From JACTOJ01 sp032335695 (GTDB lineage Bacteria > Bacillota > Clostridia > Clostridiales > Clostridiaceae): DNA of 64,000 nucleotides. Under the pieces are notes generated by a model. That model did not search any database, had not been told where the DNA came from, and was given only the letters and a program-made list of their open reading frames with translations. The DNA lies in NCBI RefSeq assembly GCF_032335695.1, contig NZ_JACTOJ010000001.1:248001-312000 (forward strand), in the 5' to 3' direction. This document shows positions 52,243 through 61,175 of this stretch, in pieces. The position numbers and the translations under genes were made by a program. Every line of letters begins with the position of its first letter. Positions within the stretch are counted from its first letter, which is position 1.

Positions 52243-52884
52243 GTGAAGGTTATTAAGCTAACAGCTAGACAAAATAAAATAATAGAACTAGTAAAAGAAA
52301 ATCAACCGGTAACAAGCGGCACTCTTGCCAGTATGCTTGGACTTACTAGAGCAGCGTTGAGAGCTGATTTGGCAATCCTTACAATGAGCGATATTCTTCA
52401 GGCTAGGCCAAAGGTTGGATATGTATGCTCAAAGAAAAATTCAGATAACGCATTGTATGATTACATAATAGGCATAAAAGTAAAGGATATAATGTCAGAT
52501 CCAGTGGTAGTAACAGAAGAAACTACTGTATATGATGCTATTGTCACATTATTTTTAAATGATGTGGGCACATTGTTTATACAGAACAATGGCTTGCTTA
52601 TAGGAGCAGCATCCAGAAAAGATTTCCTGAAAATAGCCATAGGGAACACTGACATACATAAGGTGCCTGTAGGTATCATAATGACAAGGATGCCTAATAT
52701 TGTTTTTATTGAAAAAGAGGACAGCGCTTACCTTGCAGCACAAAGAATAATTGATCATGAAGTAGATAGTTTGCCGGTAATTGAGAGAGATTTTCAAGAT
52801 ACCAAAGAAGTTTATAAAATTGTAGGAAAGGTTTCAAAGACTAACATAACCAAATTGTTCGTTAATTTAAGCGAAAATGAATAG
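52243..52884 (+). CDS. CcpN-like transcription regulator (HTH and two CBS domains)
   Basis: The 213-residue protein has an N-terminal helix-turn-helix (KLTARQNKIIELVKEN, then SMLGLTRAALRADLAIL) and two CBS domains (about 75-205), the layout of CcpN, which controls gluconeogenic genes in Bacillus. It lies directly before ppdK and probably controls it. The GTG at 52243 is inside the AAGAAGGTG stretch that looks like the ribosome binding site; ATT at 52252 is six bases after it and matches the usual family start, so the true start may be ATT. The coordinates give the GTG. Confidence 0.88.
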   Translation: MKVIKLTARQNKIIELVKENQPVTSGTLASMLGLTRAALRADLAILTMSDILQARPKVGYVCSKKNSDNALYDYIIGIKVKDIMSDPVVVTEETTVYDAIVTLFLNDVGTLFIQNNGLLIGAASRKDFLKIAIGNTDIHKVPVGIIMTRMPNIVFIEKEDSAYLAAQRIIDHEVDSLPVIERDFQDTKEVYKIVGKVSKTNITKLFVNLSENE

Positions 52885-52949
52885 TATTATTTAGCACTAA
52901 AGGGGTAAATCCCGTTAGTAAATAGATTGATACAAATCGGAGGAGTGTT

Positions 52950-55586
52950 ATGATGGTAAACAATAAGTATGTGTATCTTTTTAGTGAAGGTACAGAACAC
53001 ATGCGAAACCTTCTCGGCGGAAAAGGCGCTAATCTCGCAGGTATGACTAGATTAGCTATTCCAGTTCCTCAAGGTTTTACAGTTACTACAGAGGCTTGCA
53101 ACAAGTATTATGATGATGGAAAAAAGATTTCTCCAGAGGTCAAAGAGCAAGTAGATGTTGCACTTAAAGAACTTGAAAGAATTACAGGAAAAACCTTTGG
53201 AAAAGGACCTAACCCATTATTGGTGTCTGTAAGATCTGGCGCTAGAGTATCTATGCCAGGAATGATGGATACAATTTTAAATTTGGGCCTAAACGATGAA
53301 ACTGTGAAAGTTATGGCAGAGCTCACCAATAATCCGAGATTTGCATTTGACTCCTACAGAAGGTTTATACAAATGTTTGCAGATGTTGTCATGGGAGTGG
53401 AAAAAAGGCTTTTTGAGGATATTCTTGATAAAGTCAAAGAAAAAAACAACTACAAATATGACACAGAATTAACAGCTGATGATTTAAAGGTTATAGTTAA
53501 AGAATTTAAGGAACTCTACAAAAAAGAAAAAGGCGAGGAATTTCCAGTAGATCCTCAGATACAGCTCATAGAAGCAATAACAGCTGTATTTAGGTCTTGG
53601 GACAATCCTAGGGCAAACGTATACAGAAGACTTAACGATATACCTAGTGACTGGGGAACAGCAGTAAATGTGCAGGAAATGGTATTTGGTAACAAAGGCG
53701 ACAATTCAGGCACAGGAGTTGCATTTTCCAGAAATCCATCCACAGGTGAGAAAAATATATTTGCTGAATATCTTATGAACGCTCAGGGAGAGGATGTAGT
53801 TGCTGGAATAAGAACACCTGAGGATATTTCAACTCTTCAGGAAAGAAATTCAGAGGTTTATAATCAGTTTATTGGTATAGTGAATACTCTTGAAACTCAT
53901 TACAAGGATATGCAGGATATGGAATTCACTATAGAGGATGGAAAGCTATTCTTTTTGCAGACTAGAAATGGAAAGAGAACAGCTCAGGCCGCACTAAAAA
54001 TAGCTGTTGATTTAGTAGAAGAAGGTCTTCTGACTAAAGAAGAAGCTTTATTGAAGGTAGAGCCTAAGCAGCTTGACACACTTCTTCATCCAACTTTTGA
54101 CAGCACGGTTTTAAAGAAAACGACTCCAATCGCTAAAGGTCTTCCAGCATCTCCAGGTGCTGCCTGCGGAAAAGTAGCATTTACTGCAGAAGAAGCGAAG
54201 GAAAGACATGAAAAAGGAGAAAAAGTTGTACTTGTAAGATTAGAAACCTCACCAGAAGACATAGAAGGAATGATAGCATCAGAGGGCATACTTACAGTAA
54301 GAGGAGGTATGACCTCTCATGCAGCAGTTGTAGCTAGAGGTATGGGAACATGCTGTGTAGCTGGCTGCGGAGATATTAGAGTAAATGAAGAAGAAAAATA
54401 TTTTGAAGTTAATGGGAAGAGATATGGAACAGAGGATTACATATCTATAGATGGAATCAACGGATATGTATATGGTGAAGCAATACCTGCTGTAGAGCCT
54501 GAAATAAGCGGATACTTTGGTACCTTTATGGCCTGGGCCGATGAGATTAGAAGTCTTAAAGTAAGGACTAATGCAGATACTCCAAGAGATGCAGCTCAAG
54601 CTGTTAAATTTGGAGCAGAAGGAATAGGGCTTTGCAGAACTGAGCATATGTTCTTTGCAGAGGATAGAATTGCAGCAGTTAGAGAAATGATTGTTGCAAA
54701 GACTGAGGAGCAGAGAAGAAAGGCATTAGATAAGATACTTCCTATGCAGAAACAAGATTTCATAGGCTTATATGAGGCTATGGAATACAGACCAGTTACC
54801 ATAAGATTCTTGGATCCTCCATTACATGAATTTTTACCCTCCGAAGCTGAGGATATAGAGGCTCTTTCAAAGGAGATGGGTATTACTTTCGATGAGTTAA
54901 AGGCAACTGTAGATTCTTTGCATGAGTTTAATCCAATGATGGGGCATAGAGGCTGCAGATTGGCAGTATCCTATCCAGAAATAGCAGAAATGCAGACTAG
55001 AGCAGTGCTAGAGGCAGCCATAGAGGTAAGCGAAAAGCATCCTGAATGGAACATCATTCCAGAAATAATGATACCTCTAGTAGGAGAGATAAAGGAATTA
55101 AAATATGTCAAGAATACAGTGGTTAATACCGCTGAAGCTATAATAAAAGAAAAAGGAATAGATATGAAATATCATATAGGTACTATGATAGAGATACCTA
55201 GAGCTGCTATTACAGCTAATGAAATAGCTAAGGAAGCAGAGTTCTTCTCCTTTGGTACCAATGACCTTACTCAGATGACCTTTGGTTTCTCTAGAGATGA
55301 TGCAGGCAAGTTCTTGAAGGATTATTATGATAAAAAGATTTACGAATCAGATCCTTTTGCAAAGCTTGATCAGCAGGGAGTAGGAGAATTGGTAAAGATA
55401 GCTGCAAAGCTTGGAAAGGAAACTAGACCTGATATTAAATTAGGTATATGCGGTGAACATGGTGGAGATCCATCCTCCGTTGAGTTCTGCCACAATGTAG
55501 GACTTAATTATGTTTCTTGTTCACCCTTTAGAGTACCTCTTGCAAGATTGGCAGCAGCACAGGCACAGGTAAAAAATCCAAGATAA
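52950..55586 (+). CDS. ppdK: Pyruvate, phosphate dikinase
   Basis: PpdK interconverts pyruvate, ATP and phosphate with PEP, AMP and pyrophosphate; in anaerobes it works in gluconeogenic or glycolytic direction. The 878-residue protein has the ATP-grasp N-terminal domain (FSEGTEHMRNLLGGKGANLAGM), the phosphohistidine domain (GGMTSHAAVVARGMG, His457, with the regulatory Thr two residues before) and the PEP domain with GICGEHGG (Cys834). Two ATGs are possible (52950 and 52953). The CcpN-like regulator lies just upstream. No PDRP-type regulatory kinase gene (YqfL) is next to it. Confidence 0.97.
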   Translation: MMVNNKYVYLFSEGTEHMRNLLGGKGANLAGMTRLAIPVPQGFTVTTEACNKYYDDGKKISPEVKEQVDVALKELERITGKTFGKGPNPLLVSVRSGARVSMPGMMDTILNLGLNDETVKVMAELTNNPRFAFDSYRRFIQMFADVVMGVEKRLFEDILDKVKEKNNYKYDTELTADDLKVIVKEFKELYKKEKGEEFPVDPQIQLIEAITAVFRSWDNPRANVYRRLNDIPSDWGTAVNVQEMVFGNKGDNSGTGVAFSRNPSTGEKNIFAEYLMNAQGEDVVAGIRTPEDISTLQERNSEVYNQFIGIVNTLETHYKDMQDMEFTIEDGKLFFLQTRNGKRTAQAALKIAVDLVEEGLLTKEEALLKVEPKQLDTLLHPTFDSTVLKKTTPIAKGLPASPGAACGKVAFTAEEAKERHEKGEKVVLVRLETSPEDIEGMIASEGILTVRGGMTSHAAVVARGMGTCCVAGCGDIRVNEEEKYFEVNGKRYGTEDYISIDGINGYVYGEAIPAVEPEISGYFGTFMAWADEIRSLKVRTNADTPRDAAQAVKFGAEGIGLCRTEHMFFAEDRIAAVREMIVAKTEEQRRKALDKILPMQKQDFIGLYEAMEYRPVTIRFLDPPLHEFLPSEAEDIEALSKEMGITFDELKATVDSLHEFNPMMGHRGCRLAVSYPEIAEMQTRAVLEAAIEVSEKHPEWNIIPEIMIPLVGEIKELKYVKNTVVNTAEAIIKEKGIDMKYHIGTMIEIPRAAITANEIAKEAEFFSFGTNDLTQMTFGFSRDDAGKFLKDYYDKKIYESDPFAKLDQQGVGELVKIAAKLGKETRPDIKLGICGEHGGDPSSVEFCHNVGLNYVSCSPFRVPLARLAAAQAQVKNPR

Positions 55587-55621
55587 TGATTTGTCTTTAG
55601 AAAATGTTTATACTAATATAT

Positions 55622-55662
55622 AAAAAAAGAAGCTTACATTTTATATGTGGGCTTCTTTTTTT
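55622..55662. terminator. Terminator between ppdK and the CotS-like gene
   Basis: Arms at 55622-55638 and 55646-55662 (GAAGCTTACA with TGTGGGCTTC) pair with two G-T wobbles and run into seven T residues; A residues on the other side would let it also serve the convergent gene. Confidence 0.85.
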
Positions 55663-55717
55663 AGCTTTGTTTTAAAGCAGTTTTAATTTTTGCTTATTTT
55701 AAGATATAGACTTTTTC

Positions 55718-56782
55718 TTATAATTTTGTATGGAATTTTGTTTCTACATATTCCTTAAGATTAGTCATAAATTCAACTTGAGATTCGGTTTTTTCCACAG
55801 TTTTATTTAAAAGAAGATTAAAAGCATTTTTATTGCACTTCTGTATGTTGTTATAATAGTCTCTGGATATCTTCCAATATTTCTGCGGAAAACATAAATA
55901 GCACATTATATATTTATATTCGTCCAAATTTATAGGAAGTATTTCTTCATATTGTTTTAAGGAATTAATAGCAATTTCAATATCCCACTTAGTATTGTCT
56001 CTTTTTAATAGACGCCTAAGGAAATAAGATATATCATGAACCTTGTAATCAATTCGGCATTTGTCAAAATCGATGACCCATAAATCATTATTAGTGTCGA
56101 AAATAATATTTTTATTAACATAATCCATATGGCATAAGCAAGTTTCTAAGTTTGCAGAATTAATTTTAGAAGCTAAACTCAATGAATTCCTAGCCAATAT
56201 TAGATTTGAATCAAATTTTTGCAAAAAGGTTTTGGAAAATTTGTCTTTATAAGTAAAAGCCATATTTGAAGATGTAAGTATTTGATTAAAATGTTTTTGG
56301 GTTGAAGTAAACATATCGTCAAAGCCTGATCTAGCTCTGCTTCCTATTATTGGACTGAAATTTTTAGAGCATTTATGCATTTTAGCTAAATTTAAGCTGG
56401 AGGCTAGTATGTTATCTATGTTATCATAATTACATCTTGATCCTTCTATCCAAGGAGTTAATATAAAAAGCATACCTTTATACAGTACATATCTGCCAGA
56501 ATGTTTTGTAGGCAGAAGCTTAGGTACATTTATGTTATTTCTGTGAAGCCATTCTATGGAGGAATATACAAACAGTAAGTCTTGTTCATTAAAATATACT
56601 TTTTTAAGGCAGTAACTTTTGTTAGAATATTCAACTTTGTATACAGCTCTCTGTTTATCAGTATCTTTAAATTTAATTTGTGACATATCGGAATATTCAA
56701 GCCCATAATGGGAGAGTACATTATCTTTAATTTCTTTATCCGACAAATTTTCAATGCTATATTTCACTGCTTCATAAGCCAT
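55718..56782 (-). CDS. CotS family kinase-like spore coat protein
   Basis: The 354-residue protein has the aminoglycoside phosphotransferase/CotS fold: an N-lobe with VYKVEYSNKSYCLKK, an HxDxxxxN-type loop (CHMDYVNKNIIF), and the DFD motif (VIDFDKCRIDYKVHDISYFL) for magnesium. It therefore keeps kinase residues. CotS-like proteins belong to the spore coat or cortex layers in Bacillus and Clostridium, but relatives can be small-molecule kinases. It is single and on the - strand, divergent from the dgt-like gene, with AAGGTGGGA before the ATG. Confidence 0.85.
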   Translation of the reverse strand: MAYEAVKYSIENLSDKEIKDNVLSHYGLEYSDMSQIKFKDTDKQRAVYKVEYSNKSYCLKKVYFNEQDLLFVYSSIEWLHRNNINVPKLLPTKHSGRYVLYKGMLFILTPWIEGSRCNYDNIDNILASSLNLAKMHKCSKNFSPIIGSRARSGFDDMFTSTQKHFNQILTSSNMAFTYKDKFSKTFLQKFDSNLILARNSLSLASKINSANLETCLCHMDYVNKNIIFDTNNDLWVIDFDKCRIDYKVHDISYFLRRLLKRDNTKWDIEIAINSLKQYEEILPINLDEYKYIMCYLCFPQKYWKISRDYYNNIQKCNKNAFNLLLNKTVEKTESQVEFMTNLKEYVETKFHTKL

Positions 56783-56912
56783 AAGTTATCCCACCTTTTA
56801 AAAATGTTCCATTATAAACATATTATAGATTGAGAATTAATATACATTAATTACATAAAAAAAAGGAGTTTTTAAACTTTTATAGAATAGAAAAAATAAG
56901 GGGTGGTTTTTG

Positions 56913-57941
56913 ATGAATATAAGAGAAAAGATAGAATATAACGAGACTATTTTATTAAATTCTTTTGCAAAATTATCTAAAAACCATGGCGAAAGGGACA
57001 CAAAGGAAAACGAAGATGAGATAAGAACCGCTTATATGGTAGATAGAGACAGAATAATACACAGCAAATCTTTTAGAAGGTTGAAGCATAAAACTCAAGT
57101 ATATATAAAAACCTGGGGAGATCATTATAGAACTAGGCTTACGCACACCTTAGAAGTAGCTCAAGTAGCCAAAACCATAGGAAAAGGTATCGGGCTAAAC
57201 GAAGATTTGATTGAAGCTATAGCTCTAGGACATGATATAGGACATGTTGCCTTTGCTCATACGGGTGAGGAAGTGCTTAACGAAATTATACCTGGAGGCT
57301 TCAAGCATAATGAGAACAGTGTAAGGGTGCTAAAAGTTTTAGAGAAGCAAGGAAAGGGATTAAATCTTACTCCAGAGGTACTAGATGGAATTTTGTATCA
57401 TAGTGGGTTTAATAATATCAAAAGTAAAGCATATACATTAGAAGGGCAGGTTGTGAGGTACAGCGATAAAATAGCTTATATAAATCATGATATAGATGAT
57501 TCTATAAGAGCAGGAATACTTAAATTAGAAGATATACCTAAGGATATAATAGATACTTTAGGTATAAGTCACGGTGAAAGAATTGATACCTTAGTAAAAG
57601 ACTGCATATACACAACCATTGCAAACATAAATAAAGGAGAACTTCAAGTAGCTCTCAGCGAAAAAGTAGGGGACGCTATGGTTAAGCTTAGAAATTTCTT
57701 GTTTAAGAATATATATAAGGGCGATATATTAAAACAAGAGAGAGAGAAAGCACAGTTTGTAGTAAGACAGGTGTACGAGTATTTCTTAAAAAATTTAGAT
57801 AAACTGCCTGAATTCTATAGAGAGATTTCAGAAAGAGAAGGAGCTTACCAGGGAGTGACAGACTATATTTCTGGTATGAGCGATGACTTTTGTCTATACG
57901 TATTTAATGATATATATGTTCCTAAGCTAGTAATATATTAG
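56913..57941 (+). CDS. dgt: dGTP triphosphohydrolase-like HD protein
   Basis: Dgt-type enzymes split deoxynucleoside triphosphates to nucleoside and triphosphate. The 342-residue protein has the HD motif layout RLTHTLEVAQVAKTI, ALGHDIGHVAFAHTGE, and YSDKIAYINHDIDD, with the N-terminal SKSFRRLKHKTQV typical of the family. The TTG at 56910 is one codon before the ATG at 56913, which is preferred after GGGGTGG. It is often found next to dnaG-rpoD in clostridia. The exact nucleotide preference is unknown. Confidence 0.92.
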   Translation: MNIREKIEYNETILLNSFAKLSKNHGERDTKENEDEIRTAYMVDRDRIIHSKSFRRLKHKTQVYIKTWGDHYRTRLTHTLEVAQVAKTIGKGIGLNEDLIEAIALGHDIGHVAFAHTGEEVLNEIIPGGFKHNENSVRVLKVLEKQGKGLNLTPEVLDGILYHSGFNNIKSKAYTLEGQVVRYSDKIAYINHDIDDSIRAGILKLEDIPKDIIDTLGISHGERIDTLVKDCIYTTIANINKGELQVALSEKVGDAMVKLRNFLFKNIYKGDILKQEREKAQFVVRQVYEYFLKNLDKLPEFYREISEREGAYQGVTDYISGMSDDFCLYVFNDIYVPKLVIY

Positions 57942-57957
57942 TATTTTTTATCATGAA

Positions 57958-57980
57958 ATTCCTCAAATAGGAATATTTTT
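57958..57980 (+). terminator. Terminator after the dgt-like gene
   Basis: ATTCCT-CAAAT-AGGAAT is a 6-bp stem followed by a T-tract (ATTTTT). The region up to 58142 otherwise contains AT-rich sequence and a CAGTGTTTTAAAG fragment related to the palindromic repeats. Confidence 0.65.
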
Positions 57981-58142
57981 ATTATATCATTGACAAAATA
58001 AAATTATAATAAAACGCTGTATTTAAAAAAATATTCTTAAGCAAAACTAAAGGCGATATCAGTGTTTTAAAGATAAGTTTAATGTGAAAAAGTAAAAAAA
58101 ATAATTAACGTGTAAAAAAATTAAAATTTATATAAATAGTTA

Positions 58143-58169
58143 GAAGGATTTTTAATTTTTGTGTCGAAT
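58143..58169 (+). promoter_or_regulatory. Candidate sigma-H promoter with overlapping Spo0A box before dnaG-rpoD
   Basis: GAAGGATTT (58143-58151) matches RNAGGAWWW fully; after 11 bases GTCGAAT (58163-58169) matches RNNGAAT fully. TGTCGAA at 58162-58168 is also a perfect Spo0A box (TGNCGAA). In B. subtilis the rpoD (sigA) operon is likewise read partly by sigma-H at the onset of sporulation. The start lies about 55 bases before dnaG. Confidence 0.75.
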
Positions 58170-58224
58170 ATTATAGAACTTGTGGAAAAAAACTTCTTAT
58201 TTATTGAAGATAGGTGATGCCTTT

Positions 58225-59997
58225 TTGAGAATTCCAGAAGAAGTTATGCAAGAAATCAGAGACGAGAGTGACATAGTTGAAATAATATCTGAAGTAGTGA
58301 GACTTAAAAAAAGTGGTAGAAATCATACTGGACTATGTCCGTTTCACCATGAGAAAACTCCGTCCTTCAGCGTATCCAGTGATAAACAAATTTACAAATG
58401 TTTTGGATGCGGCGAAGCTGGTAATGTATTCACTTTCATAATGAAGACCCAGAATATGACTTACATGGAGGCTGTAAGATATCTTGCAAAGAGAGCTGAT
58501 ATATCAATAGAATATGAGGATGAAAAAACAAAATCCATAGAAGCAGCTAAAGAAAAGCTATATAAATTAAATATAGAGGTAGCAAGATATTTTTATAGAA
58601 ATATAACGATTAATAGGACTGCACAGCAATACTTTAAAGCTAGAGGCATAGGAGTCAATACTATTAAAAAATTTGGACTGGGATATGCTGACAATTCGTG
58701 GAATGCATTACTAAAGTATTTAAAATCAAAAGGATATACCGAACTAGATATGCTTAACCTTGGGCTTATAATAAAATCCGAGAAAGGAAACATGTATGAT
58801 AGGTTTAGAAATAGAGTCATGTTTCCCGTTTTTGACTACAGAGGTAAAGTCATAGGCTTTGGAGGGAGAGTATTGGATGCTTCTAAACCAAAATATCTGA
58901 ATTCTCCAGAGAGCACTTTATTTCAAAAAGGTACTAATCTTTATGGCCTGAATTTCGCTATTAAAAACAATAGTTCAAGAGTTATTGTTATAGTGGAAGG
59001 ATACATGGATTGCATATCGCTTCATCAATATGGTATATCTAATGCGGTTGCATCACTTGGTACGGCACTTACGGTTTACCAGGCAAAGCTTTTAAAAAGA
59101 TATGCAGATAAGGTAATACTTGCTTATGATGCTGATGGTGCAGGTGTTGCTGCAACAATGAGAGGTATGGAAATATTAAGAAATGAAGGCTTTGATGTAA
59201 GAATATTAAGAGTTCCATCTGGAAAAGATCCGGATGAATTTGTGAGAGCCAATGGAAAAGAGGCTTTTGAAAATCTTATGGAAAATGCACTTCCTCTCAT
59301 AGAATATAAAATAAAAGAAGCAGGTAGGGGATTAGATTTTAAAAATGAGGAACACGTAATAAAATACGTGAGCAGCGTCACTGATATATTGTCAGAGCTG
59401 AATCCAGTACAAAAAGATGTGTATATAAAAAAAATGTCGCAGGACACGGGCATAAAAGAACAAGCCATATATGATCTTCTTAACAATGATTTGACAAAGA
59501 AAAACAAGAAAGACAATAATATGAATAATATTCCAACAATTGGTTATAAATTATATATAGAACCAGCCTATTTAAAGGCGGAAAGAACTCTTTTGAAGAT
59601 AATGTATATAAATGATGAATGTTATAAATATATTTTGGAAACAGTAAGAGAAGAAATGTTAATAATTAGCGGACATAAAAAAATATTTGAGTTAATAAAT
59701 GCCGCAAAGTCAGAAGGAATAAGAGATATAGAAAGATATGTTGAAGATAGATGTGAAGATATTGACAGTTCTAAAGAGTGGATTATTATTAAAGAAATAG
59801 ACTTGATGAAGGAAGATTTGGAAAATAAGCAACTTATTATAGATTACGTTAAAGAGATTAAAAAGTACAAATTGGAGGAAGAAAAAAATCATATTATGGC
59901 TAAGATAAAGAAATGCGAAGAGAATGGGCAGTTAGATGAGTCCTTAGAACTTGCAAGACAGCTCATACAAATCAAAAGAGAAATTGAAAAAGCGTAG
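58225..59997 (+). CDS. dnaG: DNA primase
   Basis: DnaG makes RNA primers at the replication fork. The 590-residue protein has the zinc finger CPFHHEKTPSFSV with CFGCGEAG, a TOPRIM core (VEGYMDCISLHQYG, AYDADGAG), and a C-terminal helicase-binding domain (about 440-590). The frame extends to 58180, but AGGTGATG (58212-58219) and the conserved start MRIPEEVMQEIRD support TTG at 58225. It is 23 bases before rpoD, forming the macromolecular synthesis operon without rpsU, which is separate here. Confidence 0.95.
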   Translation: MRIPEEVMQEIRDESDIVEIISEVVRLKKSGRNHTGLCPFHHEKTPSFSVSSDKQIYKCFGCGEAGNVFTFIMKTQNMTYMEAVRYLAKRADISIEYEDEKTKSIEAAKEKLYKLNIEVARYFYRNITINRTAQQYFKARGIGVNTIKKFGLGYADNSWNALLKYLKSKGYTELDMLNLGLIIKSEKGNMYDRFRNRVMFPVFDYRGKVIGFGGRVLDASKPKYLNSPESTLFQKGTNLYGLNFAIKNNSSRVIVIVEGYMDCISLHQYGISNAVASLGTALTVYQAKLLKRYADKVILAYDADGAGVAATMRGMEILRNEGFDVRILRVPSGKDPDEFVRANGKEAFENLMENALPLIEYKIKEAGRGLDFKNEEHVIKYVSSVTDILSELNPVQKDVYIKKMSQDTGIKEQAIYDLLNNDLTKKNKKDNNMNNIPTIGYKLYIEPAYLKAERTLLKIMYINDECYKYILETVREEMLIISGHKKIFELINAAKSEGIRDIERYVEDRCEDIDSSKEWIIIKEIDLMKEDLENKQLIIDYVKEIKKYKLEEEKNHIMAKIKKCEENGQLDESLELARQLIQIKREIEKA

Positions 59998-60020
59998 TTC
60001 TGCGGAAGGAGGAAACATTA

Positions 60021-61079
60021 ATGAAAGATACTAAGATGGCAGTGGTAAAAAAACTTATAGATAAGGGTAAGAAAAGTGGTACGTTAACATATAAAGAGGT
60101 AATGGATGAGCTGGAGGAAGTTGAACTTAGTCCAGAGCAGGTTGAAAAAATATATGAAGTACTAGAATCCATGGGTATAGATGTTATAGGAGATATGGCT
60201 GAAATAGAGGTGACTGAAGAGGAGCTGGATCTTTCAGTGCCAGAAGGCATAGCAATAGATGATCCTGTAAGAATGTACCTGAAGGAAATCGGAAAGGTTC
60301 CATTGCTTTCTCCTGAAGAAGAAATAGATTTAGCACAAAAGATAGAAGAAGGAAGCTCCTACGCTAAAAAAAAGTTGGCAGAGGCTAATTTAAGACTAGT
60401 AGTAAGCATAGCTAAAAGATATGTAGGAAGAGGTATGCTTTTTCTTGATTTGATTCAAGAAGGTAATTTAGGTCTTATAAAAGCAGTAGAAAAGTTTGAT
60501 TATAGAAAAGGCTACAAATTCAGTACTTATGCTACTTGGTGGATTCGTCAAGCAATAACAAGAGCTATTGCAGACCAGGCAAGAACAATAAGAATACCTG
60601 TGCATATGGTAGAAACTATAAATAAACTTATAAGAGTATCAAGACAGCTGCTTCAGGAGCTAGGGAGAGAGCCTTTAGCAGAAGAAGTTGCTAAAATCAT
60701 GGAGATGCCTGTAGATAAGGTACGTGAGATAATGAAAATAGCTCAGGAGCCAGTATCCCTTGAAACGCCTATAGGTGAAGAAGAAGACAGCCACTTAGGA
60801 GACTTTATTCCAGACGATGACGCTCCAGCACCTGCAGAAGCAGCCGCTTTCACTATGCTTAAAGAACAGCTTATAAATGTATTAGATACTTTAACTCCAA
60901 GAGAAGAAAAGGTATTAAGACTTAGATTCGGGCTGGATGATGGAAGAGCTAGAACTCTTGAGGAAGTTGGAAAAGAATTTAATGTTACTCGTGAAAGAAT
61001 AAGACAGATAGAAGCAAAAGCTTTAAGAAAGCTAAGGCATCCAAGCAGAAGCAAAAAACTTAAGGATTATCTAGATTAA
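60021..61079 (+). CDS. rpoD: RNA polymerase primary sigma factor SigA
   Basis: This is the vegetative sigma-70 factor, 352 residues. Regions 1.1 (about 1-60), 1.2 (DPVRMYLKEIGKVPLLS), 2.1-2.4 (LDLIQEGNLGLIKAVEKFDYRKGYKFSTYATWWIRQAITR, split here as its conserved halves RKGYKFSTYATWWIRQAI), 3 and 4 (REERIRQIEAKALRKLRHP-type helix-turn-helix) are all present. The non-conserved insert of E. coli sigma-70 is missing, as in Firmicutes. AGGAGGAAAC precedes the ATG. Operon with dnaG, ended by a terminator. Confidence 0.97.
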   Translation: MKDTKMAVVKKLIDKGKKSGTLTYKEVMDELEEVELSPEQVEKIYEVLESMGIDVIGDMAEIEVTEEELDLSVPEGIAIDDPVRMYLKEIGKVPLLSPEEEIDLAQKIEEGSSYAKKKLAEANLRLVVSIAKRYVGRGMLFLDLIQEGNLGLIKAVEKFDYRKGYKFSTYATWWIRQAITRAIADQARTIRIPVHMVETINKLIRVSRQLLQELGREPLAEEVAKIMEMPVDKVREIMKIAQEPVSLETPIGEEEDSHLGDFIPDDDAPAPAEAAAFTMLKEQLINVLDTLTPREEKVLRLRFGLDDGRARTLEEVGKEFNVTRERIRQIEAKALRKLRHPSRSKKLKDYLD

Positions 61080-61081
61080 TA

Positions 61082-61124
61082 AACAGAGCACATGCTTCTA
61101 GAAAAGGGCATAGTGCTCTGTTAT
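61082..61124 (+). terminator. Terminator after rpoD
   Basis: AACAGAGCAC (61082-61091) and GTGCTCTGTT (61113-61122) form a 10-bp stem extended by an inner ATGC/GCAT pairing, with a short T-rich tail. Confidence 0.8.
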
Positions 61125-61153
61125 TTAACAGTAATGATAAAGTATGTTATAAT
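61125..61153 (+). promoter_or_regulatory. Sigma-A promoter of the membrane protein gene at 61176
   Basis: TTAACA (61125-61130), 17 bases, TATAAT (61148-61153). It directly follows the rpoD terminator. Confidence 0.75.
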
Positions 61154-61175
61154 ATTAATCTGGAAGGGTGGTCTT

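Noticed and set aside
57990..58010. TTGACA and TATAAT before dnaG as a sigma-A promoter
   Set aside because: The two hexamers are only nine bases apart, too close to act together.
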